A stretch of DNA of 64,000 nt from an uncultured Prevotella sp. (GCA_905233165.1 CAJODL010000010.1:1-64000); one strand, 5' to 3'; numbered from the stretch's first letter, positions 24,228-34,838 are shown. The notes: generated by a model from the letters alone, not told the origin. Made by a program: numbers and translations.

Positions 24228-26562
24228 ATATTCTCAAAAGTGACTTCTTCTTCATCGCAGATAAAGTGTCAGGACGAGCCTGATGAACATAACTGCAATC
24301 ATACATATACGATTCCAGCAACATCGGGTCTTTTACGAAATGAGCATGATAATTGCTGAAGCGTTTATCAGCCATTACCTTCTCAAAGAATAATCCACAT
24401 ATAGGCAAGGCAGTCCTTGAACCCTGTCCCAAAGCACCAGTACGGAAGTGTATACAACGATATTCTCCTCCTACCCATGCTCCGACGACAAGTTTTGGTG
24501 AGACACCCATAAACCACGCATCAGAATGGTTATTGGAAGTACCTGTCTTGCCACCAAAGTCTGTGTCATGATAATTGCCGACATATCTGTTCAGAGCCAT
24601 CGAAGTACCATTGTGTTCTGTAAGACCAGCCATCAGCATTGTCTGCATCAATACTGCTGCTCTCTCGGAAATACTCTGACGTTGTTCAGTAGGAGCCGTA
24701 TATATCACGTTTCCTTTGTGGTCTTCTATACGAGTTATCAATATCGGATCAGGATGAGTTTTACCATTTGCAGCTATGGTACAGTAAGCATTTGTCAGTT
24801 CCAACAGGTTAACATCACTTGAGCCCAAAGCCAGTGATGGAGTCTCGTCAAGTGGACTTACAATACCCATATTGTGGGCTGTTTCTGCTATGTGACTGAT
24901 GCCCACCTCCTGACCAAGACGAACAGCGACAGAGTTGATACTCTGCGCAAAAGCCGTCTTGAGAGGCATAGAGTCATTAGAGAATGTACCATTGGCATTT
25001 GTAGGACTCCAAATGACATTCTTCTTTTGAGCCTTATCCCATACTTCCATAGAGAAGAATTCATCCCTACGTTTGTCACAAGGTGTCAATCCCTGTTCCA
25101 TTGCTTCTGTATAGACAAATAGTTTGAATGTAGAACCAGGCTGACGCATTGCGGTCACTTTGTCATATTTCCATTTATCGTAATCGATGTCACCAACCCA
25201 TGCCTTCACATGTCCAGTCTGTGGTTCCATAGCAACAAAGGCACAATGCATATAGCTGACCATCTTTCGTATAGAATCCAATGTGTGGGCATAGAAAGCA
25301 GAATCCTCAAGAGCCTTTGGATTCTTCTCGTATAGTCGCTTAGCAATATTCTCTATGAAATCAGGAATCACTTTGCCATGTTCATCTCGCCAAGGTTCCA
25401 TATTCTTCCAGTGAGCATCAAAATTCTTCTGCACTATTTTCATCTGCTGCTTTGCTGCATCCTCAGCATATTTCTGCATTCTTGTATCAAGGGTAGTGTA
25501 AATCTTCAGGCCATCATTATACAAATCGATGTCTGCAAGGTCGTCAATCTCTTCGCTGAGACTTTTTACATATTTTGCTATTGCTCCACGGAAATATGGT
25601 GCAATGCCGGTCTTCTCGCTGTCCAGTACAACAAACTTCAGGCCTAAAGGACGGTTCTTCAATTTGTCATATTCTGCTGTCGTGAGGTGCCCATGCTCTA
25701 CCATATTATTCATTACTACGTTACGTCTCTGCAGAGCATTCTCAGGATGGGAGATAGGATTGAATACTGTTGTTCCCTTCAGTATTCCGACAAGTATTGA
25801 TGCTTTGTCGGTGGACAATTCCTTTGGTGTGCAATCGAAATATGTCTTTGCTGCAGTCTTTATGCCATAGGCATTATGTCCGAAGTCAACAGTATTGGCA
25901 TATTGTCTTAATATTTCCCTCTTGCCATCTTCACGTCCCATTGTTATGGAAAAATATATCTCCAGTTTTGTTGCCGTAATCCATTCCTTTGTCTTCATTA
26001 TCAGGATGGCAAGCCCAGGCAGACGTCCCAACAGACCTGTACTATATTGTGTTCTTACTCGGAACATGTTTTTGGCAAGTTGCTGTGTGATAGTCGAAGC
26101 ACCACGTCCTCCTTTTCCTGTTACAGCATCCTTTACAGCGCCAATGATACCGAGAGGATCTATGCCCCAATGACTATAATAACGTTCATCCTCAGTATCA
26201 ATGAGGGCTGTCCAGAAATCAGGCGCCACCTCATCATATTCTACTGGGGTACGATTTTCGTTGTAGAACTTTCCTATCAGCACACCGTCAGCGCTATATA
26301 TCTCTGATGCAACCGATGTCTTATGTTGGCTAATCTCCAACCAACCTGGTGATTTACCAAACAGCCACAGGAAATTCATATCAACAGCACCGAGATACAG
26401 GAAGAAGGCTACAATCGCCGTGCAAAACAACATTGTTGCCTTTACATATCTGTTATGATTGACAAAGGTGGTGTGATACCACTTACAGAACTTTACTGTC
26501 TTGTGCCATACTTTCTTCAGAAAGTTCCACAGACTTTTAAATATGGTTATTAATGTTTTCAA
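24181..26562 (-). CDS. Penicillin-binding protein 1A (bifunctional)
   Basis: 793 residues. One membrane helix lies near 43-62. The glycosyltransferase 51 domain has DTEDERYYSHWGIDPLGI (catalytic Glu) and GASTITQQLAKN. The transpeptidase domain has SxxK as PGSTFKLF, SxN as SINS and KTG as GGKTGTSNNH. It polymerises and cross-links peptidoglycan in the periplasm. The C-terminal stretch after AMKKKSLLRIYEK runs into the GHL10 coding region. The start overlaps miaA by 26 bases. Confidence 0.96.
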   Translation of the reverse strand: MKTLITIFKSLWNFLKKVWHKTVKFCKWYHTTFVNHNRYVKATMLFCTAIVAFFLYLGAVDMNFLWLFGKSPGWLEISQHKTSVASEIYSADGVLIGKFYNENRTPVEYDEVAPDFWTALIDTEDERYYSHWGIDPLGIIGAVKDAVTGKGGRGASTITQQLAKNMFRVRTQYSTGLLGRLPGLAILIMKTKEWITATKLEIYFSITMGREDGKREILRQYANTVDFGHNAYGIKTAAKTYFDCTPKELSTDKASILVGILKGTTVFNPISHPENALQRRNVVMNNMVEHGHLTTAEYDKLKNRPLGLKFVVLDSEKTGIAPYFRGAIAKYVKSLSEEIDDLADIDLYNDGLKIYTTLDTRMQKYAEDAAKQQMKIVQKNFDAHWKNMEPWRDEHGKVIPDFIENIAKRLYEKNPKALEDSAFYAHTLDSIRKMVSYMHCAFVAMEPQTGHVKAWVGDIDYDKWKYDKVTAMRQPGSTFKLFVYTEAMEQGLTPCDKRRDEFFSMEVWDKAQKKNVIWSPTNANGTFSNDSMPLKTAFAQSINSVAVRLGQEVGISHIAETAHNMGIVSPLDETPSLALGSSDVNLLELTNAYCTIAANGKTHPDPILITRIEDHKGNVIYTAPTEQRQSISERAAVLMQTMLMAGLTEHNGTSMALNRYVGNYHDTDFGGKTGTSNNHSDAWFMGVSPKLVVGAWVGGEYRCIHFRTGALGQGSRTALPICGLFFEKVMADKRFSNYHAHFVKDPMLLESYMYDCSYVHQARPDTLSAMKKKSLLRIYEKTINILTSCACYS

Positions 26563-27472
26563 TTATGTTCTTTGTTTTTATTGTTTTGTCTGAGAGGTTA
26601 AACCAAGTCACCGTTGGGTCCTTCTTATACCATGTCAATTGTTTTCGAGCATACTCTCGGGTGTGACTCTGTATCTGTCGTATGGCTTCTTCTATAGGAA
26701 TCTCTCCATCGAAGTATTTGAACATCTCTTTGTATCCTACAGTATTCAGGGCATTCTCATTTCTGTTTGGCAACATCCGTCGTGCTTCCTCAATAAGTCC
26801 TTTTCCCACCATCTGCAGAACACGTTCATTGATGCGTTCATATAACTCTTCTCTTTCTCGTGTGATACCTATCTTTATTATATTAAGTTCTGTGCCATCG
26901 GGTAGCGTCCTTGGGCTACCTGGAGCCATGCTGTTCTTTCTGAAGGAGGTATATGTTTTTCCAGTCTGATGACATATTTCCAAAGCATGAACCACTCTTC
27001 GTGGATTATGTTTGTCAACAATCTGCCAATGTTCTGGGTCCATTTCTTTTAACTCTTCCACAAGAGCCTCAAGTCCCTCTTTTGCCAGACGTTCCTTCAT
27101 CATTATGCGAATATCATCACGTATGGTGGGGATATCGTCTATGCCATTACACACAGCATCAATATACATCATCGAGCCGCCACTCATAATGCAGGTATTC
27201 TTCTGCTTTGCTTTTGATTCCGTCAGCAGTTTCATCACATCCTGCTCATACAGGGAAGCAGAGTAGTAATCTCCTATGTGTCGTGTTCCGACGAAGTGAT
27301 GCCTCACTCTTGCCTGTTGTTCTTCTGTTGGTGCTGCTGTTCCTATGGGAATCTCTGCATATATCTGTCGGGAATCAGCATTTATGATATCTAATCCATA
27401 GTGCTCTGATATCTCCAACGTCAGGTCAGTCTTTCCAACTCCTGTAGGACCAGTTATGACGATTAGGTTCAC
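26537..27472 (-). CDS. miaA: tRNA dimethylallyltransferase
   Basis: 311 residues. P-loop GPTGVGKTDLTLEI (8-21), then DIINADSRQIYAEIPIGTA and HHFVGTRHI, all conserved in MiaA. It adds dimethylallyl to A37 of tRNAs reading U-starting codons. It overlaps lpxA by 4 bases upstream and PBP1A by 26 downstream, in one long minus-strand operon. Confidence 0.97.
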   Translation of the reverse strand: MNLIVITGPTGVGKTDLTLEISEHYGLDIINADSRQIYAEIPIGTAAPTEEQQARVRHHFVGTRHIGDYYSASLYEQDVMKLLTESKAKQKNTCIMSGGSMMYIDAVCNGIDDIPTIRDDIRIMMKERLAKEGLEALVEELKEMDPEHWQIVDKHNPRRVVHALEICHQTGKTYTSFRKNSMAPGSPRTLPDGTELNIIKIGITREREELYERINERVLQMVGKGLIEEARRMLPNRNENALNTVGYKEMFKYFDGEIPIEEAIRQIQSHTREYARKQLTWYKKDPTVTWFNLSDKTIKTKNIIENINNHI

Positions 27473-28239
27473 CTTATGATTCCTCTTTCTGCCTTTTCGA
27501 TGAAGTCAAGGACATATTGTATCTCAGGAGTTATCGTCATTGTCTTGCGCACCTCTTCCAATCCTTCCTTGATGATACCTTTTGAATATATAGTATTATA
27601 TGCTTCACGAATAGCGAGGATAGTATCATTGTCAAAACCACGTCTGCGAAGACCTATCAGATTAAGTCCTGCAAAACGTATTGGTTCTTTTCCTGCGATG
27701 ACATATGGTGGGATATCCTGCGATGTGCGACATCCACCCTGTACCATAACATATCCTCCGATGTGTACGAACTGGTGTACTAACACCTCTGCAGAGATGA
27801 TGGCATTATCATCAACTATCACTTCTCCTGCAAATTTGGTAGAGTTACCGATGATACATCCATTACCAATGACACAGTCGTGGGCTATATGCATATTCTC
27901 CATTAGAAGGTTATTACTACCAACAATCGTAGTACCTTTTGAGAAGGTGCCACGTGAGATGGTTACATTCTCTCTAATAGAATTATTATCACCAATCTGG
28001 CATGTTGTTATCTCACCCTTGAATTTCAAATCCTGCGGTTTGGTAGATATTGATGCACCAGGCATGATTTCATTACCATTTCCCATTCGGAGCCCCTGAT
28101 TGAGAGTTACGCTATTCTGCAAGACATTATTATCACCAATCACTACGTCAGCATCAATATAGCAGAAGGGACCGATAATATTGTTGTCTCCCAACTTTGC
28201 ATCAGGATGAACGTATGCTAATGGACTAATTGTATTCAT
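27469..28239 (-). CDS. lpxA: Acyl-ACP--UDP-N-acetylglucosamine O-acyltransferase LpxA
   Basis: 256 residues, full length. Left-handed beta-helix hexapeptide repeats fill residues 5-190 (LGDNNIIGPFCYID, then VVIGDNN). The catalytic His lies in MENMHIAHDCVIGN. It performs the first step of lipid A synthesis at the cytoplasmic membrane face. Grouping with lpxC-fabZ and lpxD is typical of Bacteroidales. Confidence 0.97.
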   Translation of the reverse strand: MNTISPLAYVHPDAKLGDNNIIGPFCYIDADVVIGDNNVLQNSVTLNQGLRMGNGNEIMPGASISTKPQDLKFKGEITTCQIGDNNSIRENVTISRGTFSKGTTIVGSNNLLMENMHIAHDCVIGNGCIIGNSTKFAGEVIVDDNAIISAEVLVHQFVHIGGYVMVQGGCRTSQDIPPYVIAGKEPIRFAGLNLIGLRRRGFDNDTILAIREAYNTIYSKGIIKEGLEEVRKTMTITPEIQYVLDFIEKAERGIIR

Positions 28240-28276
28240 TTCTTATTATGTTAAAATTACAATTACCTCTCACCTC

Positions 28277-29662
28277 TCACTTATTCTTCACCATCTGTCC
28301 TGTAAATGTAGCCTCAGCTACAAGCTGGTCACCAACAAATATCCATCCTTGCATTGATGATATCCCGTGACGAACAGGTCCTAGCAGTTCCACCTTAAAT
28401 ATTAACGTATCGCCAGGTACTACCTTCTTTCTATATTTTACGTTGTCAATTTTCAGGAAGTATGATGTCCAACGCTCTGGGTCTTCGAGGGTATTGAGTA
28501 CGAGGATTGCACCACACTGGCTCATAGCCTCTACCATCAGCACTCCTGGCATAACAGGTTCCTCAGGGAAGTGTCCCGTGAAGAAAGGCTCGTTGCTGGT
28601 AACATTCTTTATACCTACAATTGTTGTTCCTGAAATGCTGATAATCTTATCGACTAACTGCATAGGATAGCGATGTGGCAACACCTGACGAATACGATTC
28701 ACATCAAGAACCGGCTCCTGATTAGGGTCATATATTGGAGCCTGAATCTCGTGCTTATGAATCTCCTGACGCATCAGGCGTGCAAACTTATTGTTTACTG
28801 TATGTCCTGGGCGTGTTGCGATGATTCTACCTTTGAGTGGCTTGCCAATCAAGGCCATATCACCAATGATGTCAAGAAGCTTATGACGGGTACATTCGTT
28901 TTCCCATGTAAGAGGCTTGTGTTGCAAATATCCCAGTTTTGTCGCATCCATACGATCATAACCGAGTTTGTCACACAGGTTATCAATAACTTCCTGTGGC
29001 TGCTCATTTTCGTAGATAACGATGGCATTATCCAAGTCTCCGCCCTTTATAAGTCCTGCTTGCAGCAGCGCCATAATCTCCCTAACAAAAACAAAAGTAC
29101 GTGCAGAAGCCACCTCTGTAGGGAATTGTGACATATCATCAATGGTAGCAAACTGTGAGTCAATAAACTTTGACTTATATGAACACATTGCCGTGATAGA
29201 GAACTCATCGTCAGGAAGAATAGTAATGACAGAACCAGAATTCTCGTCTCTTACCTCTATCTTCTTCCTTATGATATAATAGTCTTTCGGAGCATTCTGC
29301 TGTTGTATTCCTACCTCGTTGATTTTGTTAACATAAGTCATTGCTGAGCCGTCGAGAATAGGGAACTCTGGTCCGTTTACCTGTATCAGACAGTTGTCTA
29401 TACCCATAGCATAGAGTGCTGCCATAGCATGTTCTATTGTTGATACACGAACGTCTCCTTTTGCTACCACAGTACCACGTTGGGTATCTACCACATTCTC
29501 TGCTACAGCATTGATAATAGGCATATCTTCCAAGTCAATGCGTTGTATTTTGTATCCGTGGTTTTCTGGCGCGGGGTTGAAGGTCACTGTAAGATTTATA
29601 CCAGTGTGAAGTCCCTTACCACATAGTGAGAAAGACCCCTTCAGAGTGTTTTGCTTGTTCAT
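28277..29662 (-). CDS. lpxC-fabZ: Bifunctional LpxC deacetylase / FabZ dehydratase
   Basis: 461 residues. The N-terminal LpxC part (about 1-300) has the zinc-site segments STIEHAMAAL and HKLLDIIGDMAL. The C-terminal FabZ part (about 315-461) has LPHRYPMQLVDKI and GHFPEEPVMPGVLMVEAMSQ, with the catalytic His and Glu. LpxC commits UDP-acyl-GlcNAc to lipid A; FabZ dehydrates 3-hydroxyacyl-ACP in fatty-acid synthesis. Fusing the two enzymes that compete for hydroxyacyl-ACP is a Bacteroidetes hallmark. Confidence 0.98.
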   Translation of the reverse strand: MNKQNTLKGSFSLCGKGLHTGINLTVTFNPAPENHGYKIQRIDLEDMPIINAVAENVVDTQRGTVVAKGDVRVSTIEHAMAALYAMGIDNCLIQVNGPEFPILDGSAMTYVNKINEVGIQQQNAPKDYYIIRKKIEVRDENSGSVITILPDDEFSITAMCSYKSKFIDSQFATIDDMSQFPTEVASARTFVFVREIMALLQAGLIKGGDLDNAIVIYENEQPQEVIDNLCDKLGYDRMDATKLGYLQHKPLTWENECTRHKLLDIIGDMALIGKPLKGRIIATRPGHTVNNKFARLMRQEIHKHEIQAPIYDPNQEPVLDVNRIRQVLPHRYPMQLVDKIISISGTTIVGIKNVTSNEPFFTGHFPEEPVMPGVLMVEAMSQCGAILVLNTLEDPERWTSYFLKIDNVKYRKKVVPGDTLIFKVELLGPVRHGISSMQGWIFVGDQLVAEATFTGQMVKNK

Positions 29663-29671
29663 TGTTAGTAT

Positions 29672-30724
29672 TTATTTCTTTAGTTCTGCAAGCTGTGCTT
29701 GTAGCTCATTAATTTTCTTTTGCATTTCATTCATCTGACGATACATGTCTGGGAGACGTTTAAAGATTGCAGATGAGCGGAAATAGTTTGTCAGTGGGAT
29801 AGGAGGGGTGCCAATGAGGTTCTCACCATCCTTAAGACTTCCAGGAACACCTGACTGTGCTCCAAGGTGTACGTTGTTACCAATGGTGATGTGGCCTGCT
29901 ATGCCTACCTGTCCACCAAACATACACCATTTTCCAACTTTTGTACTGCCAGCAATACCAACCTGTGAAGACATTACGGTATTCTCACCAATGTCAGTAT
30001 TGTGGGCTATCTGTACCAGATTGTCGAGTTTTACGCCCTTGCGAACGTATGTAGAACCCATAGTAGAACGGTCTATACACGTATTGGCACCAATCTCTAC
30101 ATTGTCTTCTATTGTTACGATACCTATCTGTGGTATCTTGTCATAACCATGTTCTGATGGTGCAAATCCAAATCCGTCAGCACCTACAACACTACCTGCA
30201 TGCAGGATACAGTTGTTTCCCACCTTGCAGTCATGATATATCACAGCATTTGAGTAAATCTCTGTGTTATTACCAACAGAGGCATTCTGACCTATTGTTA
30301 CATGAGGATGCAATACACATCCGTTTCCGATAGTAACATTAGGACCGATGGCAACAAATGGACCGATATAGCAGTCTTCACCAATCTTTGCTGTTGGGTC
30401 TATAAAGGCGAGGCTGTCGATGCCCTTGCGCTTTGGCTTCATTGAGTCATACATCTGCAGCAATTTTGCAACTGCTTCGTAAGCACTCTTTACACGTATC
30501 AAAGTAGCCTTTATTGGCTTCTCCAATACCAATGCCTCGTCAACGAGTACGACGCTTGATTCTGTTTCGTATATATAGTTGATATACTTTGCATTCGAGA
30601 GGAATGATATAGCACCAGGCTTTCCTTCTTCTATCTTTGCAAACGTATTGATACAAGCATCAGGATTACCCTCCACACGTCCCTGTATCAGTTCTGCTAT
30701 TTGCTTTGCACTAAATTCCATCAC
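29672..30724 (-). CDS. lpxD: UDP-3-O-acylglucosamine N-acyltransferase LpxD
   Basis: 350 residues. The N-terminal uridine-binding domain ([16 protein letters not shown]) is followed by hexapeptide repeats (from about 105). The catalytic His lies in [14 protein letters not shown], and a C-terminal helix ([20 protein letters not shown]) closes it. Third acylation enzyme of lipid A. Only 9 bases separate it from lpxC-fabZ. Confidence 0.97.
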   Translation of the reverse strand: MMEFSAKQIAELIQGRVEGNPDACINTFAKIEEGKPGAISFLSNAKYINYIYETESSVVLVDEALVLEKPIKATLIRVKSAYEAVAKLLQMYDSMKPKRKGIDSLAFIDPTAKIGEDCYIGPFVAIGPNVTIGNGCVLHPHVTIGQNASVGNNTEIYSNAVIYHDCKVGNNCILHAGSVVGADGFGFAPSEHGYDKIPQIGIVTIEDNVEIGANTCIDRSTMGSTYVRKGVKLDNLVQIAHNTDIGENTVMSSQVGIAGSTKVGKWCMFGGQVGIAGHITIGNNVHLGAQSGVPGSLKDGENLIGTPPIPLTNYFRSSAIFKRLPDMYRQMNEMQKKINELQAQLAELKK

Positions 30725-30740
30725 TATTAACTTCTCACTT

Positions 30741-31571
30741 TTAACTTTTCACTTTCTCCAACTCAGCTGCCATCTGCTCCTGCAGTTCTTTTGCTTTCTG
30801 AGCCGCAGTGTCTGCAAAAAACTCAGTATTGTCAGCATATATGATTCCACGAGAGGAGTTGACGAGCAGTCCGCAGTCTTTTGTCATACCATATTCACAT
30901 ACCTCCTGCAGTGAACCACCTTGTGCTCCAACACCAGGAACTAGAAGAAAATGGTCTGGGGCAACCTTTCTGACGTCTTTAAACATCTCGCCACGTGTAG
31001 CACCGACTACATACATCATATTCTCTGGTGTTCCCCATGCCTGTGACTTGCGGATAACCTTCTCAAAAAGTCTCTCGCCATTTGAGTCGGCATCCTGTTG
31101 GAAGTCAGCAGAACCCTTGTTTGATGTCAGCGCCAAGAGTATTACCCAGCTGTTCTCATGACCATTGATGAAAGGGGTCACAGAATCTTCTCCCATATAT
31201 GGTGCTACTGTGAGGGCATCAACTCTATAGTTATCAAAGAAGGTTTTAGCATACATCTTTGAGGTGTTACCGATGTCACCACGCTTGGCATCTGCTATGA
31301 TAAACATCTCTGGATACCTCTGCTGTATATACATCACGGTTTTCTCGAAGGCAACATAGCCTTTCTGTCCGTATGCCTCATAGAAGGCAAGGTTTGGCTT
31401 ATATGCTACTGTGTATGGAGCTGTATAGTCAATTATCTTCCTGTTGAAAGAAAATATAGGATCTTCGTCGTCCAGTAAGTATTCTGGTATTTTGTCCAAA
31501 TCGACGTCGAGTCCTACACATAGGAAAGACTTCTTCTTGAAAATCTGTTCTATCAATTGTTGTCTTGTCAT
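30741..31571 (-). CDS. pyrF: Orotidine 5'-phosphate decarboxylase
   Basis: 276 residues of the longer (type 2) class. The catalytic motif is [26 protein letters not shown] near the start and [12 protein letters not shown] near the end bind the nucleotide phosphate. It makes UMP in pyrimidine synthesis. It sits 9 bases downstream of a small conserved-looking gene, and then prfA. Confidence 0.97.
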   Translation of the reverse strand: MTRQQLIEQIFKKKSFLCVGLDVDLDKIPEYLLDDEDPIFSFNRKIIDYTAPYTVAYKPNLAFYEAYGQKGYVAFEKTVMYIQQRYPEMFIIADAKRGDIGNTSKMYAKTFFDNYRVDALTVAPYMGEDSVTPFINGHENSWVILLALTSNKGSADFQQDADSNGERLFEKVIRKSQAWGTPENMMYVVGATRGEMFKDVRKVAPDHFLLVPGVGAQGGSLQEVCEYGMTKDCGLLVNSSRGIIYADNTEFFADTAAQKAKELQEQMAAELEKVKS

Positions 31572-31580
31572 AATGTTATC

Positions 31581-31733
31581 TTAATTGTCTTTGGGCATTT
31601 CTGTATATGGAATATCCTTTTGTTGATCTTGCTTTTGCTGTATTCTTGTTAAGCGTTCTATGAATTCAGAGGCTGGCATAGTGCGCTCATCCTCCTTTTC
31701 ATCGTTTTTCTTAATACTTGTGAATACTCCCAT
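31581..31733 (-). CDS. Small acidic/lysine-rich protein between prfA and pyrF
   Basis: 50 residues from ATG 31731-31733: MGVFTSIKKNDEKEDERTMP, then ASEFIERLTRIQQKQDQQ and a PYTEMPKDN end. It fits tightly between prfA and pyrF (13 and 9 bases), in the same direction, with no overlap. I do not recognise a function. The close operon spacing makes it likely to be a real gene. Confidence 0.6.
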   Translation of the reverse strand: MGVFTSIKKNDEKEDERTMPASEFIERLTRIQQKQDQQKDIPYTEMPKDN

Positions 31734-31746
31734 AATGCAATATACT

Positions 31747-32847
31747 TTAAAGTTCCGCTTCCTTCATTCTCTCAGCATTTTCTGCAACTATCAGGGCATC
31801 AATCATTGCCTGGATGTCGCCTCCGAGGAATCCCTGCAGGTCGTGAGTTGTGTATCCAATACGGTGGTCTGTCACACGTCCTTGTGGGAAGTTGTATGTA
31901 CGTATCTTTGCTGAACGGTCACCTGTGCTGACGAGAGTCTTTCTGCGTGATGCAATATCATCAAGATATTTCTGATGTTCACGATCATAGATGTATGTCC
32001 TCAGACGAGCCAGAGCACGTTCCTTGTTCTTTGGTTGATCACGTGTTTCTGTACATTCTATCAGAATTTCTTCCACCTCTCCAGTATTGGGGTTCTTCCA
32101 CATATAGCGGGCACGAACACCAGATTCTACCTTGTTCACATTCTGACCACCAGCACCGCTGGAACGGAAGGTGTCCCATTTTATTTCTCCCTCGTTGATA
32201 TTCACCTCAAAAGGATCTGCCTCTGGTAATACAGCAACTGTAGCTGCAGATGTCTGCATTCTTCCGTTACTCTCTGTTACAGGAACACGTTGCACACGAT
32301 GTACTCCTGATTCGTACTTCATAATGCCATAGACACCATCACCACTGACGGCAAAGTCTATCTCTTTGTAGCCTCCCACAGCGCCTTCTGAAACATCTGT
32401 CACAGAAAGATTCCATCCCTTTGACTCACAGAAAGCCTTGTACATTCTGAACAGGTCGCCAGCAAACAGACAAGCCTCGTCACCACCTGTTCCGGCACGT
32501 ATCTCCATTTCTATGTTCTTGGCATCCTCTGGGTCTTTTGGTACGAGGGCTATCTTTATCTCTTCTTCAAGGGCTGGAAGCATTGGCTCATTCTCATTCA
32601 ACTGCTCACGAGCCATCTCTTTCATCTCAGAATCACTCTCGTTGGCAATGATATCCTTTGCCTCCTTGATGGCATCCAGACAAGCAATATATCTCTTGCG
32701 GATTGCCATAATGTCACCAAGGTCTTTATATTCTCGTGTAAGCTTTACGAAACGCTGCTGGTCAGCTATAACACTGGGATCAGTAATAAGTGTTGTAACC
32801 TCTTCGTAGCGTGCCTCAAGGCCGTCTAATTTCTCTAATAAATTCAT
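31747..32847 (-). CDS. prfA: Peptide chain release factor 1
   Basis: 366 residues. The catalytic GGQ is in FRSSGAGGQNVNKVESGV. The stop-codon recognition segment reads RVPVTESNGR, a P-x-T motif as in RF1, which reads UAA and UAG. The start overlaps the purM-like stop by 4 bases (ATGA), so the two are translationally coupled. Confidence 0.97.
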   Translation of the reverse strand: MNLLEKLDGLEARYEEVTTLITDPSVIADQQRFVKLTREYKDLGDIMAIRKRYIACLDAIKEAKDIIANESDSEMKEMAREQLNENEPMLPALEEEIKIALVPKDPEDAKNIEMEIRAGTGGDEACLFAGDLFRMYKAFCESKGWNLSVTDVSEGAVGGYKEIDFAVSGDGVYGIMKYESGVHRVQRVPVTESNGRMQTSAATVAVLPEADPFEVNINEGEIKWDTFRSSGAGGQNVNKVESGVRARYMWKNPNTGEVEEILIECTETRDQPKNKERALARLRTYIYDREHQKYLDDIASRRKTLVSTGDRSAKIRTYNFPQGRVTDHRIGYTTHDLQGFLGGDIQAMIDALIVAENAERMKEAEL

Positions 32848-34010
32848 ACGTAATCAAATTCTCCAAATTCTGATTTGATGGTCAGCGACTTCTTGCCTTC
32901 TTCTATTCTGCCCACTATCTGTGCGTCGATATTGAACGACTTGCTGACCTCTATCACCTTTTCAGCATTTTCGGGTGATACATATATCTCCATACGATGT
33001 CCCATGTTGAACACCTTGTACATCTCCTTCCAATCTGTTCCACTCTGGTCGTGTATCAGTTTGAAGAGTGGTGGTACTGGGAACATGTTGTCTTTTATCA
33101 CCTTACAGTTGTCGCCAACAAAGTGTAGCACCTTTGTCTGGGCACCACCTGTACAATGTACCATTCCGTGGATATCGCTACGCATCATGTCAAGCAGTTT
33201 CTTTATCACTGGAGCATAGGTGCGGGTAGGGGAGAGAACCAGTTTTCCTGCATTAACAGGGCTGTATTCTACTTCGTCCTCAAATCTGCAAGAACCAGAA
33301 TATACTAATTCGTTTGGTACAGCATGGTCGTAGCTCTCTGGATATTTCTCTGCATAATATTTTGCGAATACATCATGACGGGCAGAGGTAAGTCCATTAC
33401 TACCCATACCGCCATTATATTCCTTTTCGTATGTAGCCTGTCCAAAGCTTGCCAAACCAACTATCACGTCTCCTGGGCGTATATTGGCATTGTCTATCAC
33501 ATCACTGCGCTTCATCCTGCATGTAACAGTAGAATCAACAATGATGGTTCTTGTCAGGTCACCTACATCCGCTGTTTCTCCGCCAGTAGCATAGATACCT
33601 ATGCCCATCTCACGCATCTCCTTCAACAATTCGTCGGTACCATTAATAATAGCGCTGATTACCTCTCCTGGCACCAACATTTTGTTTCTGCCTATAGTGC
33701 TTGAGACAAGAATATTATCTACAGCACCTACACACAGCAGGTCATCGGTATTCATTATCAACGCATCCTGAGCAATACCCTTCCAGACAGAGAGGTCGCC
33801 GGTTTCTTTCCAATACATGTATGCAAGGCTCGACTTTGTTCCAGCACCGTCAGCATGCATGATGTTACAATATTCCTCATCGCCACCTAAGATATCAGGG
33901 ATAATCTTACAGAAAGCCTGTGGAAAGATACCCTTGTCGATATTCTTTATGGCGTTGTGAACATCTTCTTTCGCAGCACTCACACCGCGTAGCATATATC
34001 TGTTGTCCAT
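32844..34010 (-). CDS. purM: PurM-like phosphoribosylformylglycinamidine cyclo-ligase
   Basis: 388 residues from ATG 34008-34010, chosen because MDNRYMLRGVSAAKEDVHNA is the usual opening; an upstream start would add nine residues. HADGAGTKSSLAYMYW, DALIMNTDDLLCVGA and GGETADVGDLTRTI match the AIR-synthase fold. It should convert FGAM to AIR in purine synthesis. Bacteroidetes proteins of this type are divergent from E. coli PurM, so the symbol is by family. Confidence 0.85.
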   Translation of the reverse strand: MDNRYMLRGVSAAKEDVHNAIKNIDKGIFPQAFCKIIPDILGGDEEYCNIMHADGAGTKSSLAYMYWKETGDLSVWKGIAQDALIMNTDDLLCVGAVDNILVSSTIGRNKMLVPGEVISAIINGTDELLKEMREMGIGIYATGGETADVGDLTRTIIVDSTVTCRMKRSDVIDNANIRPGDVIVGLASFGQATYEKEYNGGMGSNGLTSARHDVFAKYYAEKYPESYDHAVPNELVYSGSCRFEDEVEYSPVNAGKLVLSPTRTYAPVIKKLLDMMRSDIHGMVHCTGGAQTKVLHFVGDNCKVIKDNMFPVPPLFKLIHDQSGTDWKEMYKVFNMGHRMEIYVSPENAEKVIEVSKSFNIDAQIVGRIEEGKKSLTIKSEFGEFDYV

Positions 34011-34325
34011 ATTCAAAAACTTAATTACGCGCTGCAAAGATATAAAAAATATTTTATATTTCTGCCCGAAAAATATAATAAACGAGATTAAGTTGTTAAA
34101 AAAAAATAAAATACATTATCATGTTGATACATATCAAAAAATCCTTAAATTTTCCACATTAAATGTAAAATTGTTTGCGCACACAGAATAATCTTTTTAC
34201 CTTTGCACCCGCAAATCAAACTGATTGCGATACGAGATACCCACCGACATCTCCTATCTACATTATTTAATAGTAGAATATTAGGATTTATCATCTCGTG
34301 TCTATGTTTCACCAAAATCAATGTT
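34011..34325. other. Intergenic region between divergent genes
   Basis: 315 bases, AT-rich. A minus-strand -7 element TATCTTTG (34035-34042) serves purM. The plus-strand promoter at 34174-34205 serves the lytic transglycosylase gene. The frame open from 34203 has no family features before the signal peptide at 34326. Confidence 0.7.
34174..34205 (+). promoter_or_regulatory. Bacteroidetes-type promoter
   Basis: TTTG (34174-34177), 20 bases, TACCTTTG (34198-34205). It drives the lytic transglycosylase gene with a leader of about 115 bases. Confidence 0.8.
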
Positions 34326-34763
34326 ATGATATTTGGAGATAGTTTTTTTAAGAAAGTAATTTGTTTGGCATTTATCGCTGTGTTATCACTCAGCGCTATT
34401 GCTCGTGTTGAAAAAGAGGAAGAGTTTGATTGGGGTCCTGTTATGGACGCAATCACAAAAGTTGAGAGCGGAGGTAACGCACGTGCCGTGTGTGGTCCTT
34501 ATGTTGGTGTGATGCAGATTTCACCAGGTATGGTTTCTGAATGTAATGCTATTCTGAAGCAGAGAGGTTCTTCAAAGCGTTTTAAACTCAATGACCGTTT
34601 CAGTAAGACGAAGTCAAGAGAAATGTTCGTAGTATTTATGAGTAAATACAATCCGACAAATAACGTAGAGAAGGCTATTCGTATGTGGAATGGCGGTGCT
34701 CGTTACTCAGTACGTGGTACTCAAAGATACTATAATAAGGTAATGAGACATTATAACGGTTAA
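34326..34763 (+). CDS. Small secreted lytic transglycosylase-like protein
   Basis: 145 residues from ATG 34326, chosen because it begins a signal peptide (MIFGDSFFKKVICLAFIAVL, continuing to SAIA). The mature part has the SLT-type catalytic Glu in ITKVESGGNARAVCGPYVGV, then MQISPGMVSECN and a late RMWNGGARY, equivalent to the AYN/N-G motifs. It likely cleaves peptidoglycan glycan strands. It is shorter than usual, with no binding domain. A terminator follows. Confidence 0.8.
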   Translation: MIFGDSFFKKVICLAFIAVLSLSAIARVEKEEEFDWGPVMDAITKVESGGNARAVCGPYVGVMQISPGMVSECNAILKQRGSSKRFKLNDRFSKTKSREMFVVFMSKYNPTNNVEKAIRMWNGGARYSVRGTQRYYNKVMRHYNG

Positions 34764-34803
34764 AGGTTAACGGTAAAAGATTTAAAGGTTAAAATAAAAA
34801 AAG

Positions 34804-34838
34804 GCTCCGGCAGATTTTTCTGTCGGGGCTATTTTTTT
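34804..34838 (+). terminator. Intrinsic terminator
   Basis: GCTCCGGCAG and CTGTCGGGGC form a stem (with two G-U pairs) around ATTTTT, followed by seven Ts. Same style as 51744-51776 and 55526-55557. Confidence 0.9.

Noticed and set aside
34203..34325. Upstream extension of the lytic transglycosylase
   Set aside because: It would start at the promoter's -7 box; the ATG at 34326 begins a normal signal peptide.
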